64,000 nucleotides of DNA from Acanthosepion lycidas (GCA_963932145.1 OZ010578.1:39734101-39798100), one strand, 5' to 3'; positions 21,240-32,012 are shown, counted from the first letter of the stretch. Translations and numbers: made by a program. Notes: a model not told the origin generated them from the letters alone.

Positions 21240-21850
21240 CTTTTTGTCCAAATCAAAATGTTTTTTGGTGTGTATGTGGTGTATTTATTAGAAGCTCGGA
21301 ATAGGAAGTTGGTAAGCTGAGTTCGAATTCCGTTAAAGATCTTTACACTAAGTTTCTCGAAAGGGGAAATGTATGAATAAAACTCTTCACCACCAGGCTG
21401 TGAGTTAAATAGCACGACAGACTGGACTGCCTAACTTTGGTTGAAAACTATTATACGAGAAAAAATACAATTTCGCAACCCTATGTGGACCTCGTAATGC
21501 TCACAGTTGCAGTATAAACCACAGGATAAGAGAGGAAGATTCACTGTCTCTGGTCTTTTTTGTCAAAATCAAAATATTTTTTGGTGTGTATGCGGTCTAT
21601 TTGTTTGAGGCTGGGAATAAGAAGTTAATGACCTGAGTACGAATTCTGTTAAAGATCGTTACATCAACTTTCTCAAAAGGGTAAAAGTATGAATAAATCT
21701 CTTCACTACCAGGTTGTGAGTTAAATAGCACGACAAACTGGACTGCCTAACTCTAGTTGTACACTATTATAGGAGAAGAAAGACAAATTCAAAACTATGT
21801 GAACCTCGTAATGGTTTCAGTATAAACACTATATTGGCATTTTGGGTTTT
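21240..21850 (+). mobile_element. tandem pair of tRNA-like SINE units, 316-bp spacing
   Basis: aatcaaaat plus ttttttggtgtgtatg occurs at 21251 and 21567. Each is followed by gctgagttcgaattccgtta or its variant (B-box-like), tttctcgaaaggggaaatgt, and gagttaaatagcacgacaga. The two copies are about 85 percent alike by eye. Unlike the Ceph-type copies, they lack the ctaccgcagaaag block. Confidence 0.7.
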
Positions 21851-21894
21851 AAGAAACACAATTGGGCCTGAGCAGTTGGCTTCCTCGGAAACGA

Positions 21895-22600
21895 GTAGCG
21901 GTGCGGAAGATGAGAACTGCAGTCGAAGTATGACAGTAAAGAGGAGTAATGTAAAGGACAGTAGATAGCGATTGACATTGCATTTAAATTTTATCAGATT
22001 AAAGCTGACTGGAAACGGTGGAGCCGGTAGGGAGTTCCACAAGCGAGAAGTGCGAGATAAGAAACTCTTAGCATAGAACTTACGATTACATCTAGCTGAC
22101 ACAGCTGTAAATTGACGAGCCTTCGGCGCCAGTCTAGCTTATATTCATAAAATCTAGGTACCATAGCGAAAAGTTCATCCAAATAATTACCATAAAATTA
22201 TTTATAGAAAAGGCTCAGCGAGACAACATTACAGCGCTGGGAAAGTGACTGAAGCCAAGATGCCAGATCAGGACGAATAATATTGCTGATTCTTTTTTGG
22301 ATTTTATCAAGGAGCTTTAGGCATATAGCAGGAGCACTGGACCATATATGGCAGCAATATTCTAAGCATGGATGAATGATATACTTCTGAAGAGAAAAAT
22401 GGCTAGCACGTCAGAGTGAACCAAATTTCTTAGTAGATAACCTAGCAATGGATTCAATGGATTCAATATAGTCTTTTCACTTCATGTCAACTGAGAATGT
22501 TCTCCTGAGAAGGCACAACGATTCACCCTCCTGGAGGTTAGCATCAGCCATACTGATGGAAGCTATAAAGGAGCATCTGAGATAAAGAGCAGTTTTGTTT
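21895..22600 (-). pseudogene. LINE (jockey/CR1-like) ORF2 3' portion, decayed
   Basis: On the minus strand, from right to left: degenerate ESIARL-type region (22460-22420), the YKSIIHPCLEYC-type region (22390-22340), LLDKIQKRISNII-type (22310-22280), MDELFAMVPRFYEYKLDWRR (22182-22120), then FYAKSFLSRTSRLWNSLPAP (22075-22015) and the end of the ORF. Multiple frame changes. The UTR extends to about 21895. It lies back to back with the 234-bp-core repeat at 22740. Confidence 0.8.
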
Positions 22601-22739
22601 TGGAGGGATTGCACCAGTAAACAACGGATGAACGTGATAAAAAAACCCCAAAAAAACCCCCCAAAAAACGGTTATGATGGTAATGTCAGGTTTTTTAATT
22701 TTTGCTTTTTTTTTTTTTTACATTTTTTCCAATTTTTAC

Positions 22740-23195
22740 ATTGTAATGATAATGGGCATGTCCCCGTTCATATAAATACAGTAGTAAATACTGTATGTTA
22801 GTCTACAGTTGGAGATCCGTATCCAGCTGTACTGGTCAAATTCTCTGTCTCCGGGGAAAGAGGAACCCCAGACGAGGCCATGTCGAAGGGTAAAGTCTCG
22901 TCTCGGGAAACAGCTACCCGACCCCGTTTTTTACCGGTTCTACGGGAAATGTTTTGGCCGAGACTACAGGCTCGGATACCCCACATTAAATTCGACCTTG
23001 TGCTATATATGACCGTGTGTTCGGCTGGTAGGTATCCTTCTGTTGGAGATACATCGTGGAATTCACTTGAATAACTTCTAGCAGTTGACTACTACGACGC
23101 GCCTCTGGTGAATCTTATATGTGTTGTTCTTGTCCAAAGTATTATCGTTCATTAACAAACTCTATGTGATTATTCTATTCAGTAACGTTCCCTTT
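22740..23195 (+). mobile_element. dispersed repeat with 234-bp core, single core
   Basis: Left module at 22748-22805 (gataatgggcatgtccccgt, atactgtatgttagtc), core at 22806-23025 with the reading frame TRPCRRVKSRLG / ...GRDYRLGYPTLNSTLCYI, and right module to about 23190 (gcgcctctggtgaatcttat, tgttgttcttgtccaaagta). The terminal PTLNSTLCYI stop is identical in position to the copy at 5.0 kb. Confidence 0.8.
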
Positions 23196-23389
23196 TTAAA
23201 GACTTCTTTTTTTTTGCTTTTTAACCAATATTTTTGCTATGGGCATATATGTATGTGCGATTTTTTTTTTTTACTTATACACAACGCGTCATACGAGGGT
23301 GAGTAGTGCGAGCGGACCGACAACTCAATGGCAATCACTATCTACCACGACTATATCGCTATTAATATGGCTGATGATCTGACGAGTGG

Positions 23390-23690
23390 CACCAGCTCGA
23401 AACTTCACAGCTAGAACACGCCATGCGATGTTCACAATCTCCATTCGCTTTGTGTTCTTTTGATAAAAAAAGCAAGTTCCACTCTAGCTTTTTTCACAGA
23501 ACTTTTACTATGTGAAACAAATTCCTGAGAGAATGCCTCCCTAACAACTACAACTTTGGTCTCCTTAAGTCAACTGATATCTATCCTACTAATATTCTCT
23601 TACTGTCCCCTTCTCCTTGCCTTATGATTTCGCTCGTTAACCTTTACCTAGAGTGACCCTAGGGCCTGGTATTTTGTGAACTATTATTAA
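23390..23690 (+). pseudogene. LINE C-terminal fragment, third family
   Basis: The plus-strand frames carry degenerate remnants similar to 39590-39890: a short stretch after gctcgaaacttcacagctag, then a TELLLCETNS-like block where related LINEs have LWN-LP, then VSLSQLIS, ending with gtgaccctagggcctg and a TATTAAAAAA tail at 23685-23695. No intact frame. The match with the 39.6-kb locus is by eye. Confidence 0.45.
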
Positions 23691-24545
23691 AAAATACCCT
23701 CGTATTTCTTTTGTAATTGTATTTAAGCTTTAACTAATCCCAAAGCTAATACATTTTCGAGTGGGACGGGGTTACTTTGTAAGTAAAACAATTTGTTAAT
23801 TGTATTTGACAGTTCATTAATTTCAACATTAATATCTATTTAATAAGGGATGCGTAGAGCATTGCCTTTAGAGCAAACACTTTTATTAACATCTCGTTTA
23901 TTAACATCTCGTTTATCGCTTAAATGACTGTATTTAAGATTTTACAAATTTTATTATTAATATATTTTAAAGCGAATCGAGCGAACCAGCGCCCGCCAGC
24001 ACAAACGTCATAATTAAATTAAAAAAACAAAATTGTATTTGGATTTCACTAATTCCAACATTAGTATCTTTTATACATCATTTCATTTGATACTGTGGAT
24101 TACAAATAACTGGTAAATGGTAACTACGCCATTTTTTAAATTACCTGTAACTTTACGTGACCTGTTATTGACGTAAATTCTTCTTTGTACATCTTCTTTC
24201 AGTCCATCTAAATTCAGGTTGATTTTCTGATTAGCAGCAATGAGCAGCATCTACACTTTGTTAACAAAGTAAAACCAAAGTTACAAAACGGTTTTCCCTG
24301 TCGTTAAACGTTTTTCCATTAAAGGCCACAACGACCGCCACCTAGGAAGGACAAATAGGTATGTAATTCAGTAATCGATTACACTTTGTCATGTCGTTCA
24401 ACATTTCCGTGATAATTTTTTTTCCTATGGTCTGGGTATATTTACAACTGTAGTAGGAGTCCTTTCCTCATAGCTACATGCCCTTGTTACACTGACAGCG
24501 GTGATAAAATTATCTTTTTTTCCTTACCGGTAAAGTTTGGTATTA
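23691..24545. other. AT-rich DNA, nothing recognised
   Basis: Contains a small direct duplication (ttattaacatctcgttta at 23883 and 23900). No coding frame with family resemblance. Confidence 0.45.
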
Positions 24546-24565
24546 TTTGATTGAAGTTTATCTAT

Positions 24566-24593
24566 CTTTTTCTCTCTCTCCTCTCTCTCTCTG

Positions 24594-24671
<78 letters not shown>

Positions 24672-24690
24672 TCTGTGTGTGTGTGTGTTT
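24566..24690. repeat. (CT)n(TA)n(GT)n microsatellite
   Basis: CT-rich run to 24628, TA to 24668, GT to about 24690. Confidence 0.95.
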
Positions 24691-25077
24691 GGCTCTTTTG
24701 TTCCACTTGGCGTTGATCACTTTTTTTCACATAGGAAAAACTATTTCCGTGGAAAAAGAAAAATCTTGTCTTCTTTTTTCATCCTGGCCGATTGGGCTAT
24801 TTCCCCCCCCCCGCCCTCAGCCCATGCGAGTTTGGCTGGTGTTATTACCGACTATGAATTTTGCCATCTTGAATTGTATGGATAAATACGCCTATTTCCG
24901 ATCACATTAACCGACTGCTTGAAGATTGCGTTTGAAACTGACAGTCGTGGCCGGTCGCTGCTTTAGCGCAATTTAGTTTATAAAATTTAGCCCTGCCACT
25001 GTGATTGCCATGGTGCACTCTAGACATTTCAGTGTGAAATCATAAGTAAATTATTTTTAGAATTACTCATTTCCCTT

Positions 25078-25080
<3 letters not shown>
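24691..25080. other. no feature recognised
   Basis: No repeat or coding evidence beyond a C-run at 24804-24813. Confidence 0.4.
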
Positions 25081-25082
<2 letters not shown>

Positions 25083-25174
<92 letters not shown>

Positions 25175-25315
25175 GAGAGAGGGAGAGAGATAGATAGATG
25201 GATAGATAGATAGATAGATAGATAGAATTGGATTTAATAGGAATAGATAGACAGACAGACAGAAAGAAAGGAAGAAAGAATTAGATTTAATAGGAAGAGA
25301 CAGCTAAAAATGGAT

Positions 25316-25381
<66 letters not shown>

Positions 25382-25449
25382 ATGTGTGTGTATGCGTAAA
25401 TTTAACTCTTTAACACACACAAACACACAGACACAGACACACAGACACA

Positions 25450-25513
<64 letters not shown>
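25083..25513. repeat. compound TA/GA/GATA/TA/GT/CA/TA microsatellite cluster
   Basis: TA 25083-25136, GA to 25190, GATA to 25226, TA 25319-25365, GT to 25390, CA-rich 25411-25480, TA 25481-25511. A short direct repeat (gaattggatttaataggaa-type) occurs at 25226 and 25278. Confidence 0.95.
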
Positions 25514-25516
<3 letters not shown>

Positions 25517-25559
25517 TTATCGAGTCTAGAAGAAGAATCCTCAACAGAATGCAGAAAGC

Positions 25560-25735
25560 ACTGGAGAACTGTTTCGTTCTATTTTGGGGCTCATCATCAG
25601 TGCGCAATCACTACCGAGATTTGAACTCGGACTGTCATACCAACTGTACCAACGGGAGTCTGTGACGAAGAAGAAACTGAATAGACTAGATATAGCGGCG
25701 CTACTCACAATTTCTGTGGTGATACTCATCTTAGT
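25560..25735 (-). mobile_element. tRNA-derived SINE head, minus strand
   Basis: Read on minus, tcccgttggtacagttggta resembles a tRNA A-box arm and ccgagttcaaatctcggtag is a good T-arm/B-box with a self-complementary ccgag/ctcgg stem. Downstream is the gcactgatgatgagcc motif. The rest does not fold as a tRNA that I can draw, so a SINE head is more likely than a tRNA gene. Confidence 0.55.
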
Positions 25736-25747
25736 ATATATAACCCA

Positions 25748-25752
<5 letters not shown>

Positions 25753-25828
<76 letters not shown>

Positions 25829-25833
25829 TATAT
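25753..25833. repeat. (TA)n microsatellite
   Basis: About 40 TA steps with one TG interruption. Confidence 0.97.
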
Positions 25834-26356
25834 AGGTGCAGATTTAAAACTGGCGTGTGCATAATTTAAGTTTTTTAAATAATTTTAATTTTTTTTGTGT
25901 TCGTATAAATATTTTCTTTTCTGGACATAAAGTATGTAAAATTGATTCAAATGTTCTGCATATCTGAACACTTTCGCCTTTTTTTTTAACCATTATCTAG
26001 GAGGATTTTCATTTTAATTTTTAACGGAATGTATAGATTTGGATATGGGATATGTTTTATTTTCCAAACACCGTCGGCATATTATGACCGTGTTCATAGT
26101 TAATGGTGTTGAGTGTTTTTATTATTAGTACTTCCATTATTTCTATTCTTTTGACATGTGGATGGAGCTATTATAGTGGTATGTTCTACAAGTATGTTGC
26201 GGATGGAGTTTTCCGTGTGTCTTTAACTGCATCTTAATTGAGCTATAGTCAGAGAGTTGCAACATGAGTCTTCTTGATAGGGATGTAGTTTTGTATCCAG
26301 CACTATTATTCATGATTTTGCTTTGATCATGAACACAGTTCCTTAAGTGACATGGG

Positions 26357-26358
<2 letters not shown>
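25834..26358. other. no feature recognised
   Basis: T-rich DNA. The stretch 26050-26340 is of mixed composition and shows no frame or repeat relation I can name. Confidence 0.4.
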
Positions 26359-26405
<47 letters not shown>

Positions 26406-26418
26406 TGTGTGTGTGTGA
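26359..26418. repeat. (TA)n(GT)n microsatellite
   Basis: About 21 TA steps, then a short GT run. Confidence 0.95.
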
Positions 26419-26420
26419 AA

Positions 26421-26934
26421 CACAATTTTCTAAATAAAAAAAAATTGTCTGAAAACATCAGCGTGCGTCTGATAAGAACATTTAATATCTCCCGTAACCT
26501 AAGTATATTTCTAATGCCTCCTACCGTAGGTTATAATTTTACTATAGCATACCTTTAAGGCGGTTCCTGTGAATGGAATTATCGAAAGAATATACGGGCG
26601 AAGTTGATCGCTAGAAGCTGCTCTATAATACTTAAATATACGTTAACCCACACCTATCAATAACTGACCGGAAACTAGAGAAGAACAAAACTAATCCTGG
26701 GAAATATAACCTTTAGACCGCAGATAAATACAAAACAGCCCCCAAGAAAGGAGAACGATGTAGGGGTGGGGTGGAATGTTTATATAATAATTTTTTACTT
26801 CATGTTTAGCCATATTACTCAATTACTTTTTGTATACGGTTATGATTTCCTCAGTCGGTCAAGTGCTTTTGTATTATTTTAATATACTGATATCTTTCTT
26901 TAAATGTTAGAAGGTTAAATATTTTTTATTTCCC
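26421..26934. other. no feature recognised
   Basis: No coding or repeat evidence. Confidence 0.4.
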
Positions 26935-27289
26935 CAGGAGCTAACATTCTCCGCTGACATGAAGCGGAAAGATTATATTGAATCCATTGGTAGGTCATTT
27001 GGTAAGAAAGTTGGTTCACTGTGTCGGGCAAGACAACTTTTCTCTCCAGAATCTATCTTACATATCTCTAAGTCTACCATTCGTCCATGCTTAGAATATT
27101 CCTGTTACATATGTTCCGGTGCCTCTGCTATATATAGAGAGATTCTTGATAAAAGCCAAAGAAGAATCAGCAATATTATTGGTCCTGACCTGGCGTCTCG
27201 GCTTCAGTCACTTTCCAAATGCCGTAATTTAGCCCTCTTGTGTTCTTTCTATAAATATTTTCAGGGTAATTGTTCTAGTGAACTTTCCA
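26935..27289 (+). pseudogene. LINE (jockey/CR1-like) ORF2, upstream segment of a nested locus
   Basis: The open frame contains MKRKDYIESIGRSFGKKVGS, LFSPESILHISKSTIRPCLE, SQRRISNIIGPDLASRLQSL and FYKYFQGNCSSELS. It is clean up to 27289, where a 303-bp element interrupts it. The reading continues after 27600. Removing the insert plus one copy of the 8-bp actttcca duplication restores the frame as ELSSMVVRLHKF, exactly as in other copies. Confidence 0.9.
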
Positions 27290-27592
27290 ATTGTAATCAT
27301 TGTAAATATTGTTTGGTGTTTCATTTTTAAAAGTTTTTTTTATTTCATTCCCCAAACATCATCGCATACAAATTATGCATATAGGAACTAATTAGGACTT
27401 CATAGAGACCTGTGGTATTATGGTGACTGTAGTAAGAATAGTAAGTAAGAATGTGTTGTTTTGGTGTAAGGAATACTGTGGTATGTTTCGGTCATTAATC
27501 GTGGCTTGTTATAAGACAGACTGAGGACAAGCCTTTTCCTATCCCCACTTTTGGCCTTGTGCCACATTTTTGTATTATGAAAAATAAATATT
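27290..27592. mobile_element. 303-bp insertion flanked by 8-bp actttcca duplication
   Basis: Target copies lie at 27282-27289 and 27593-27600. The insert starts attgtaatcattgtaaat and ends atgaaaaataaatatt. Obvious terminal inverted repeats are lacking, and the A-rich right end hints at a retroposed (SINE-like) element. A fragment with gtgtgttgttttggtg also occurs at 5570. An 8-bp duplication is also typical of hAT elements, but the termini here do not look like hAT ends. Confidence 0.8.
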
Positions 27593-27778
27593 ACTTTCCA
27601 GTATGGTAGTTAGACTTCATAAATTTTAAGCGCAGTACTAGATTAGTAACAAGGTGTCATCTTGAATTGACTAAATGCAATCATAGGTTCTATATTAACA
27701 ATTACATCTCTCGCATTTCTTGCTTGTGGAATTCTCTTCCGGCCTCATACTTTTCAGCCAAATCTGATCTTCAAAAAT
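27593..27778 (+). pseudogene. LINE (jockey/CR1-like) ORF2, middle segment of a nested locus
   Basis: Continues the 26935 fragment with MVVRLHKF (then a shifted frame), TKCNHRFYINNYISRISCLW and NSLPASYFSAKSDLQK. Similarity ends at about 27778, where the 234-bp-core repeat begins. Confidence 0.85.
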
Positions 27779-28272
27779 GTGGCAAACGGTCAAATTTAAT
27801 GTGGGGTATCCGAGCCCGTAAGATTGGCCAAAAAATTCCCCGTAGACCCCGTATAAAACGGGGTCGGGTAGCTATTTCCCCGAGACGAGACTCTGCCCTT
27901 CGACATAACCTCGTCTGGGGATTCTCTTTGCACGGACAGAGAGTTTGACCAGCACAGCTGGAGACAAATCTCCAACTGAAAGAATATCTACAAACCGCCC
28001 CAAGCGGCCAGATGTGGCTCAGAGCCGAATTTAATGTGGGGTATCCGAGCCTGTAGGCTCGTCCAAAAATTTCCCGTAGACAGGGTCGGGTAGCTGTTTC
28101 CCGAGACGAGACTCTGTCCTTCGACATAGCCTCCTCTGGGGATCCTCTCTGCCAGGAGACAGAGAATTTGACCAGTACAGCTGGATACGGATTTCCAACT
28201 GCAGACTAACATTGGGTATTTACTACTGTATTTATGTGAACGGGGACGTACCCATTATCATCCGTAGGTATG
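27779..28272 (-). mobile_element. dispersed repeat with 234-bp core, dimeric core, inserted in LINE
   Basis: The gtggggtatccgag word occurs at 27801 and 28035, again 234 bp apart, so this is a second locus with two tandem cores. On minus it begins at about 28272 with gcatacctacggatgataat and gggtacgtccccgttcac, and it ends within the second core (no acgcgccgctgg module). LINE sequence resumes at 28275. Confidence 0.8.
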
Positions 28273-28274
28273 CT

Positions 28275-28385
28275 AAAGATGCTTCTTAATGTTCTTATTT
28301 TTCTTATTCTTTCATATTCAGCAACCCCCTTGTGTCTTAGTGGTTTTACTACCTTTCTTTGGGTTAAATGATAGAAAAGGGTATG
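28275..28385 (+). pseudogene. LINE 3' tail, last segment of a nested locus
   Basis: cagcaacccccttgtgtctt, agtggttttactacctttct and ttgggttaaatgatag match the LINE 3' end at 15985-16035 and 20535-20590. This shows that the 234-bp-core repeat sits inside one LINE copy. Confidence 0.8.
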
Positions 28386-28573
28386 CCTCTATCAATATCT
28401 CTACCTCTTTTATGCTATCTGTTGTGGATTCCGAGATGAAATCCGGTCTCCAATGAATGACAAACGCAGGAATGAAATATGACAAATAACTGTATTTACA
28501 CAATAATACAATTGGTAATACGGTTAGTAGATCCAGGAACGTGGTTAGTAGCAATAATAATAATAATAATAAT

Positions 28574-28621
<48 letters not shown>

Positions 28622-29300
28622 TCTGGTAAATCTAGTCTCGAAGTAGGACTTTCTTAGAGTCTACGTGCTCGTAGCTGTGACTCCTACAAGCGGTTACCTC
28701 CCACTATTATTCTACCTCCAACTCAATCACAATCACTGTCTCTCTACTCTGATTGACTCTGGGTATTTAACGGCAGCAGTTCAAATACACACTGGTCGAG
28801 TCCACTAGTATGTAAAAAGGGGTGTACCCCATGACACTATCAAAGAAGGTAATTAAAACCTCCAGGAAGACTTGAACATATCTTAGCAAGAGCATTAGTG
28901 AAAGTCCGAAGAATAATGAGAGGATTGCTGTATCCATGATTCTTCTATCACACAATTTCTAATGAAAGCTACTGGGTAGGCCTAAGTTGGAACCGCAATG
29001 AATAAAAAGAAAAATTAAAAGGGGAGAGGAAGGCCCCCGCATTTTTATTGTCCCGTTCTTTCGAGTTTTCGAGCTACGGAAGACATTTCGACGGAGCGAT
29101 AATTAAGGGCTTGCGGGAATTAAGGGCTTGCAGAATTCGATATCCTTAGACAGTGATTGTTCCGAAACGATGAGAAGGGGAAATTTCCAAAATGCCAATT
29201 CCTGGAATCGCGAGCAAACGAGAAAGAAGGCGGCATTTTCTACAACTGTTAATAGAGCTCTTCTTTCTTTCTATCGCAGTCTCAGCTATCTTTGTCTATT
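28386..29300. other. unidentified, with (AAT)n(TA)n at 28557-28618
   Basis: Moderate GC with no recognised protein. The 28420-28990 stretch looks more complex than its surroundings but matches nothing else here. Confidence 0.35.
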
Positions 29301-29303
29301 CAC

Positions 29304-29304
<1 letters not shown>

Positions 29305-29358
<54 letters not shown>

Positions 29359-29370
29359 CTAGTCTATTCA

Positions 29371-29407
<37 letters not shown>

Positions 29408-29428
29408 CTACCTATCTGAGTCTATTGA

Positions 29429-29467
<39 letters not shown>

Positions 29468-29512
29468 GTCTATTCGTATCTCTGTATCTCTCTGTCTATC
29501 TAAGTTTATTCA

Positions 29513-29546
<34 letters not shown>
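29305..29546. repeat. (TATC)n array with agtctattcat interruptions
   Basis: TATC runs broken by cctagtctattcatc, gagtctattgata, tgtctattcgta and aagtttattcata. Related interruptions occur at 11.7 kb and 48.9 kb. Confidence 0.97.
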
Positions 29547-29547
<1 letters not shown>

Positions 29548-29625
29548 TAGGTTGCTGCAAAAATAATGTCGTTTTCTCACATATGTTACTATGTGAGAAA
29601 ACGAAATTATTTGGCACCAACCTAA
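29547..29625. mobile_element. palindromic mariner MITE, 79 bp, inside TATC array
   Basis: Starts ttaggttgctgcaaaaataa and ends attatttggcaccaacctaa, with the central palindrome gttttctcacatatgttact plus atgtgagaaaac. The TA duplication is at 29545-29546 and 29626-29627. The interior matches 11235-11311 almost exactly. Confidence 0.93.
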
Positions 29626-29639
29626 TATCTATATATCTA

Positions 29640-30254
29640 TCTTATTTATATATGTATTTAATTCATTCTCTTCGTATCTAATTTTTTCCGAAATACTCAC
29701 TCATTTTCTCTCTTTATTTATCTCTTTATCCACTGACCTTATTCATTGTTTGCTAATGTTCACTCTATACAAGGCTCAAGAGCCAGTGAAAATAGAGGCT
29801 TACTGAAGGGGGTTATTGTCTGAACGATAAAATTACGAGTTAAGAAGCTCCGTTTACCAGCATAGGCTTTTAACCCTAAACGTGTACAGGTTAAGGTTTT
29901 AGTGGCCGGAAAGCATCCACTTAGGAGTTGGTTCCAAAAGTAGCGGTTCATTGGAATAAAATTGAATTTCTAGTAGAATCCGAATGGAATGAGGATGATT
30001 CGATTCAGTGTATGGAGTAGGGTTGGTCTTAGCTAAAAGGGTCAAAATTAGCGGAAGGAAAGAATATCGCTCTGCAGAAAATATTCCATGAAAATAACGA
30101 TAGAGTAACGAGATTCTTGCGCCGTTTCGTCTGTGAGGAAAGGGGTTGTCAGATGAAGAATAAATAATCCATCACTCACATGGCCGCGTAGATGCCTTTG
30201 AACGCTATCAGGCCTTGAAACAGTACACTGTGCAACTACAGCTTATATAAGGCA
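29640..30254. other. no feature recognised
   Basis: Mixed composition. A minus open frame at 29760-29951 has no recognisable domain. Confidence 0.35.
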
Positions 30255-30440
30255 GAAGGCTTATGTCAGAGGGTATCCTCCAGACGAGGCTCAGCCGAAG
30301 GGCAGAATCTCGTCTTGGGAAACTGACTCCGTTTTTACGTGGTCTATAGGGAATTTTTGCCAGAGACTACGGGCTCGGATATCCCACTTTAAACTCGGCC
30401 TTGTGCCACATCTTGCTGCGTGGGGCAGCGGGTAAATAAT
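30255..30440 (+). mobile_element. dispersed repeat with 234-bp core, partial
   Basis: ggtatcctccagacgaggct, cgaagggcagaatctcgtct, gagactacgggctcggatat and ggccttgtgccacatcttg align with the core of the other copies. The left and right modules are absent and several deletions shorten it. Confidence 0.75.
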
Positions 30441-30689
30441 TATACGGCAGCAGTACTCGTTTGGATATACGGATGAAATATTTTCTTTCTACTAATATTA
30501 ATGTAATGCGCAATTTTGATGGTAGCTCAGAATATGACGGAAGCAAGTTGTGGTTAATGAGCTTTTGATGGTGGAGATGGACAGCAAATCGAAATCGTTA
30601 ACGGAAATGATAGATCTGTTTTCACCATTTTAAAATACTATTAGTTCCATCTCGATTTCAGCATTGCTCTCTGTTCATAAAGAAAATCT

Positions 30690-30930
30690 AAGAGAGAGTG
30701 TGACCAGCTCAATTCTGAAGTAATCCGGATATAGATCACTTAGACGCCATACATTTTCTTTACCATGACAAAATGGGATCGCCTGATGATCTGGGTTCAA
30801 ACTCCAGTGTCGGCAGCGACACTTTATTTCTATATATATAGCTCGGATTGACCTCTTCCCGAAGGTGACTGATATGTGGATAAAAAGTAACTCTTAGGTC
30901 CCTTACCAAAGTGGTCGCCCCCAGCCGATT
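30690..30930 (+). mobile_element. tRNA-like SINE copy
   Basis: gggttcaaactccagtgtcg is B-box-like. It is followed by gcagcgacactttatttcta and then a body with ttgacctcttcccgaaggtg. The upstream A-box region is poor. Similar gcactttatttc words are typical of SINEs of the octopus OR/OK kind as I remember them. No second copy in this window confirms it. Confidence 0.4.
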
Positions 30931-31238
30931 CCATAGTAATTAATTATGCGAAGGAACTTGCTTATAAAGATGCGTAAATTGCAAAATTGGTTATTCGAAA
31001 ATTTTCACTTGAGGATGAAACAGGCCTTGATACTTTAATTCAATTTAATTTTAATAATTATATTGAGGGTTTCGGCTCTCGTTTTTGAAACATGAGAACT
31101 CTTATGTAACGAAGAAATCCTATTTTTAAAAAATAATTATAATTTAAGCTCTACTTTTGTATTGAGCACTGTTTTTTAAAAATAACAAAAATACTAAAGA
31201 ACTCCGGATTATTTACCTAACGTGTTCTTTCCTATTTT
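30931..31238. other. AT-rich DNA, no feature recognised
   Basis: No coding or repeat evidence. Confidence 0.4.

Positions 31239-31239
<1 letters not shown>

Positions 31240-31326
<87 letters not shown>
31240..31326. repeat. (CA)n(TA)n(AAT)n microsatellite
   Basis: CA to 31291, a short TA run, then AAT steps to 31325. Confidence 0.95.
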
Positions 31327-31640
31327 GGACTCTCCCGTCGGTTTCGACGTATGAGGATCTGACAGCTTACTTGATTCAGTTATGAAATTTTGTGCGATAA
31401 TCTTAAGTGGCATTTAAGGCACGTTAGTGATTTACAAAGGAGGCCACATATGGAGCAAGAATGAGGATCGTGAGATGAGATCACTGTTAGATTGGGTGAT
31501 CTTTTAGATCTTGCTCTCGCTTCTTGAAGATGATTCAGACAAGCAGATTGAAAACTGCTCAGTCCACTAAAAGACGTTGATCTCCATTTTACTCCCTCGA
31601 AGGCTAAGCGCTCAAGGGTGTTATATGGTATATTGACAGA
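31327..31640 (-). pseudogene. LINE C-terminal fragment with zinc knuckle
   Basis: On the minus strand the frame has YNTLERLAFEGVKWRSTSFS, LNHLQEARARSKRS, and finally CSICGLLCKSLTCLKCHLRL followed by SHKIS and a stop near 31380. The pattern C-x2-C ... H-x4-H at the very C-terminus, preceded by an ERLA-x4-KWRS block, is typical of certain LINE polyproteins (endonuclease-reverse transcriptase type). The catalytic regions are missing. The 3' flank (31375-31327, gacgtatgagga) is also present at 10845-10890. Confidence 0.75.
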
Positions 31641-31689
31641 TGACAATATACCAGAAAACACATAACATACATATATATATATATGGGTC

Positions 31690-32012
31690 AAGTTACCGAC
31701 AGCCATACACCAGCACATATGATTTCATTATAACGGTGAAGGCTTTGTGCAGAACACAGACGGGTCAAAAGTTCCCCAAAGTAGAGCCCAGTAATGTTAT
31801 AAAACCTTGGAGAAATCCAGTTAGATATATTTTCAGGTTTTGAATTCAGTGTTCTCCTTCTCCTAGACCCGTCTATCCTGCAATTTACCCATAGAGATAA
31901 AAATAAGATTGATACCTTTCCCAAGTACGTGAGTGAGTGCAATGGATTCAACTAAAATTCGAACTCGGCTCTCCGATTCCTCAATCCAAGCCGCTAACCA
32001 CTACACCACCGT
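31690..32012 (-). mobile_element. tRNA-derived SINE with recognisable A and B boxes
   Basis: On minus it starts cacggtggtgtagtggttag (A-box region) and then gccgagttcgaattttagtt (B box). The body follows (cttgggaaaggtatcaatct, atgggtaaattgcagga), and then a 3' part shared with 10895-11100 (gagaacactgaattcaaaac). Flanked on the right by AT-rich DNA. Best tRNA-like head in the window. Confidence 0.8.

Noticed and set aside
25595-25680. A tRNA gene on the minus strand
   Set aside because: The T-arm and B-box look good, but an acceptor stem and D-arm cannot be paired, and the following sequence looks like a SINE body.
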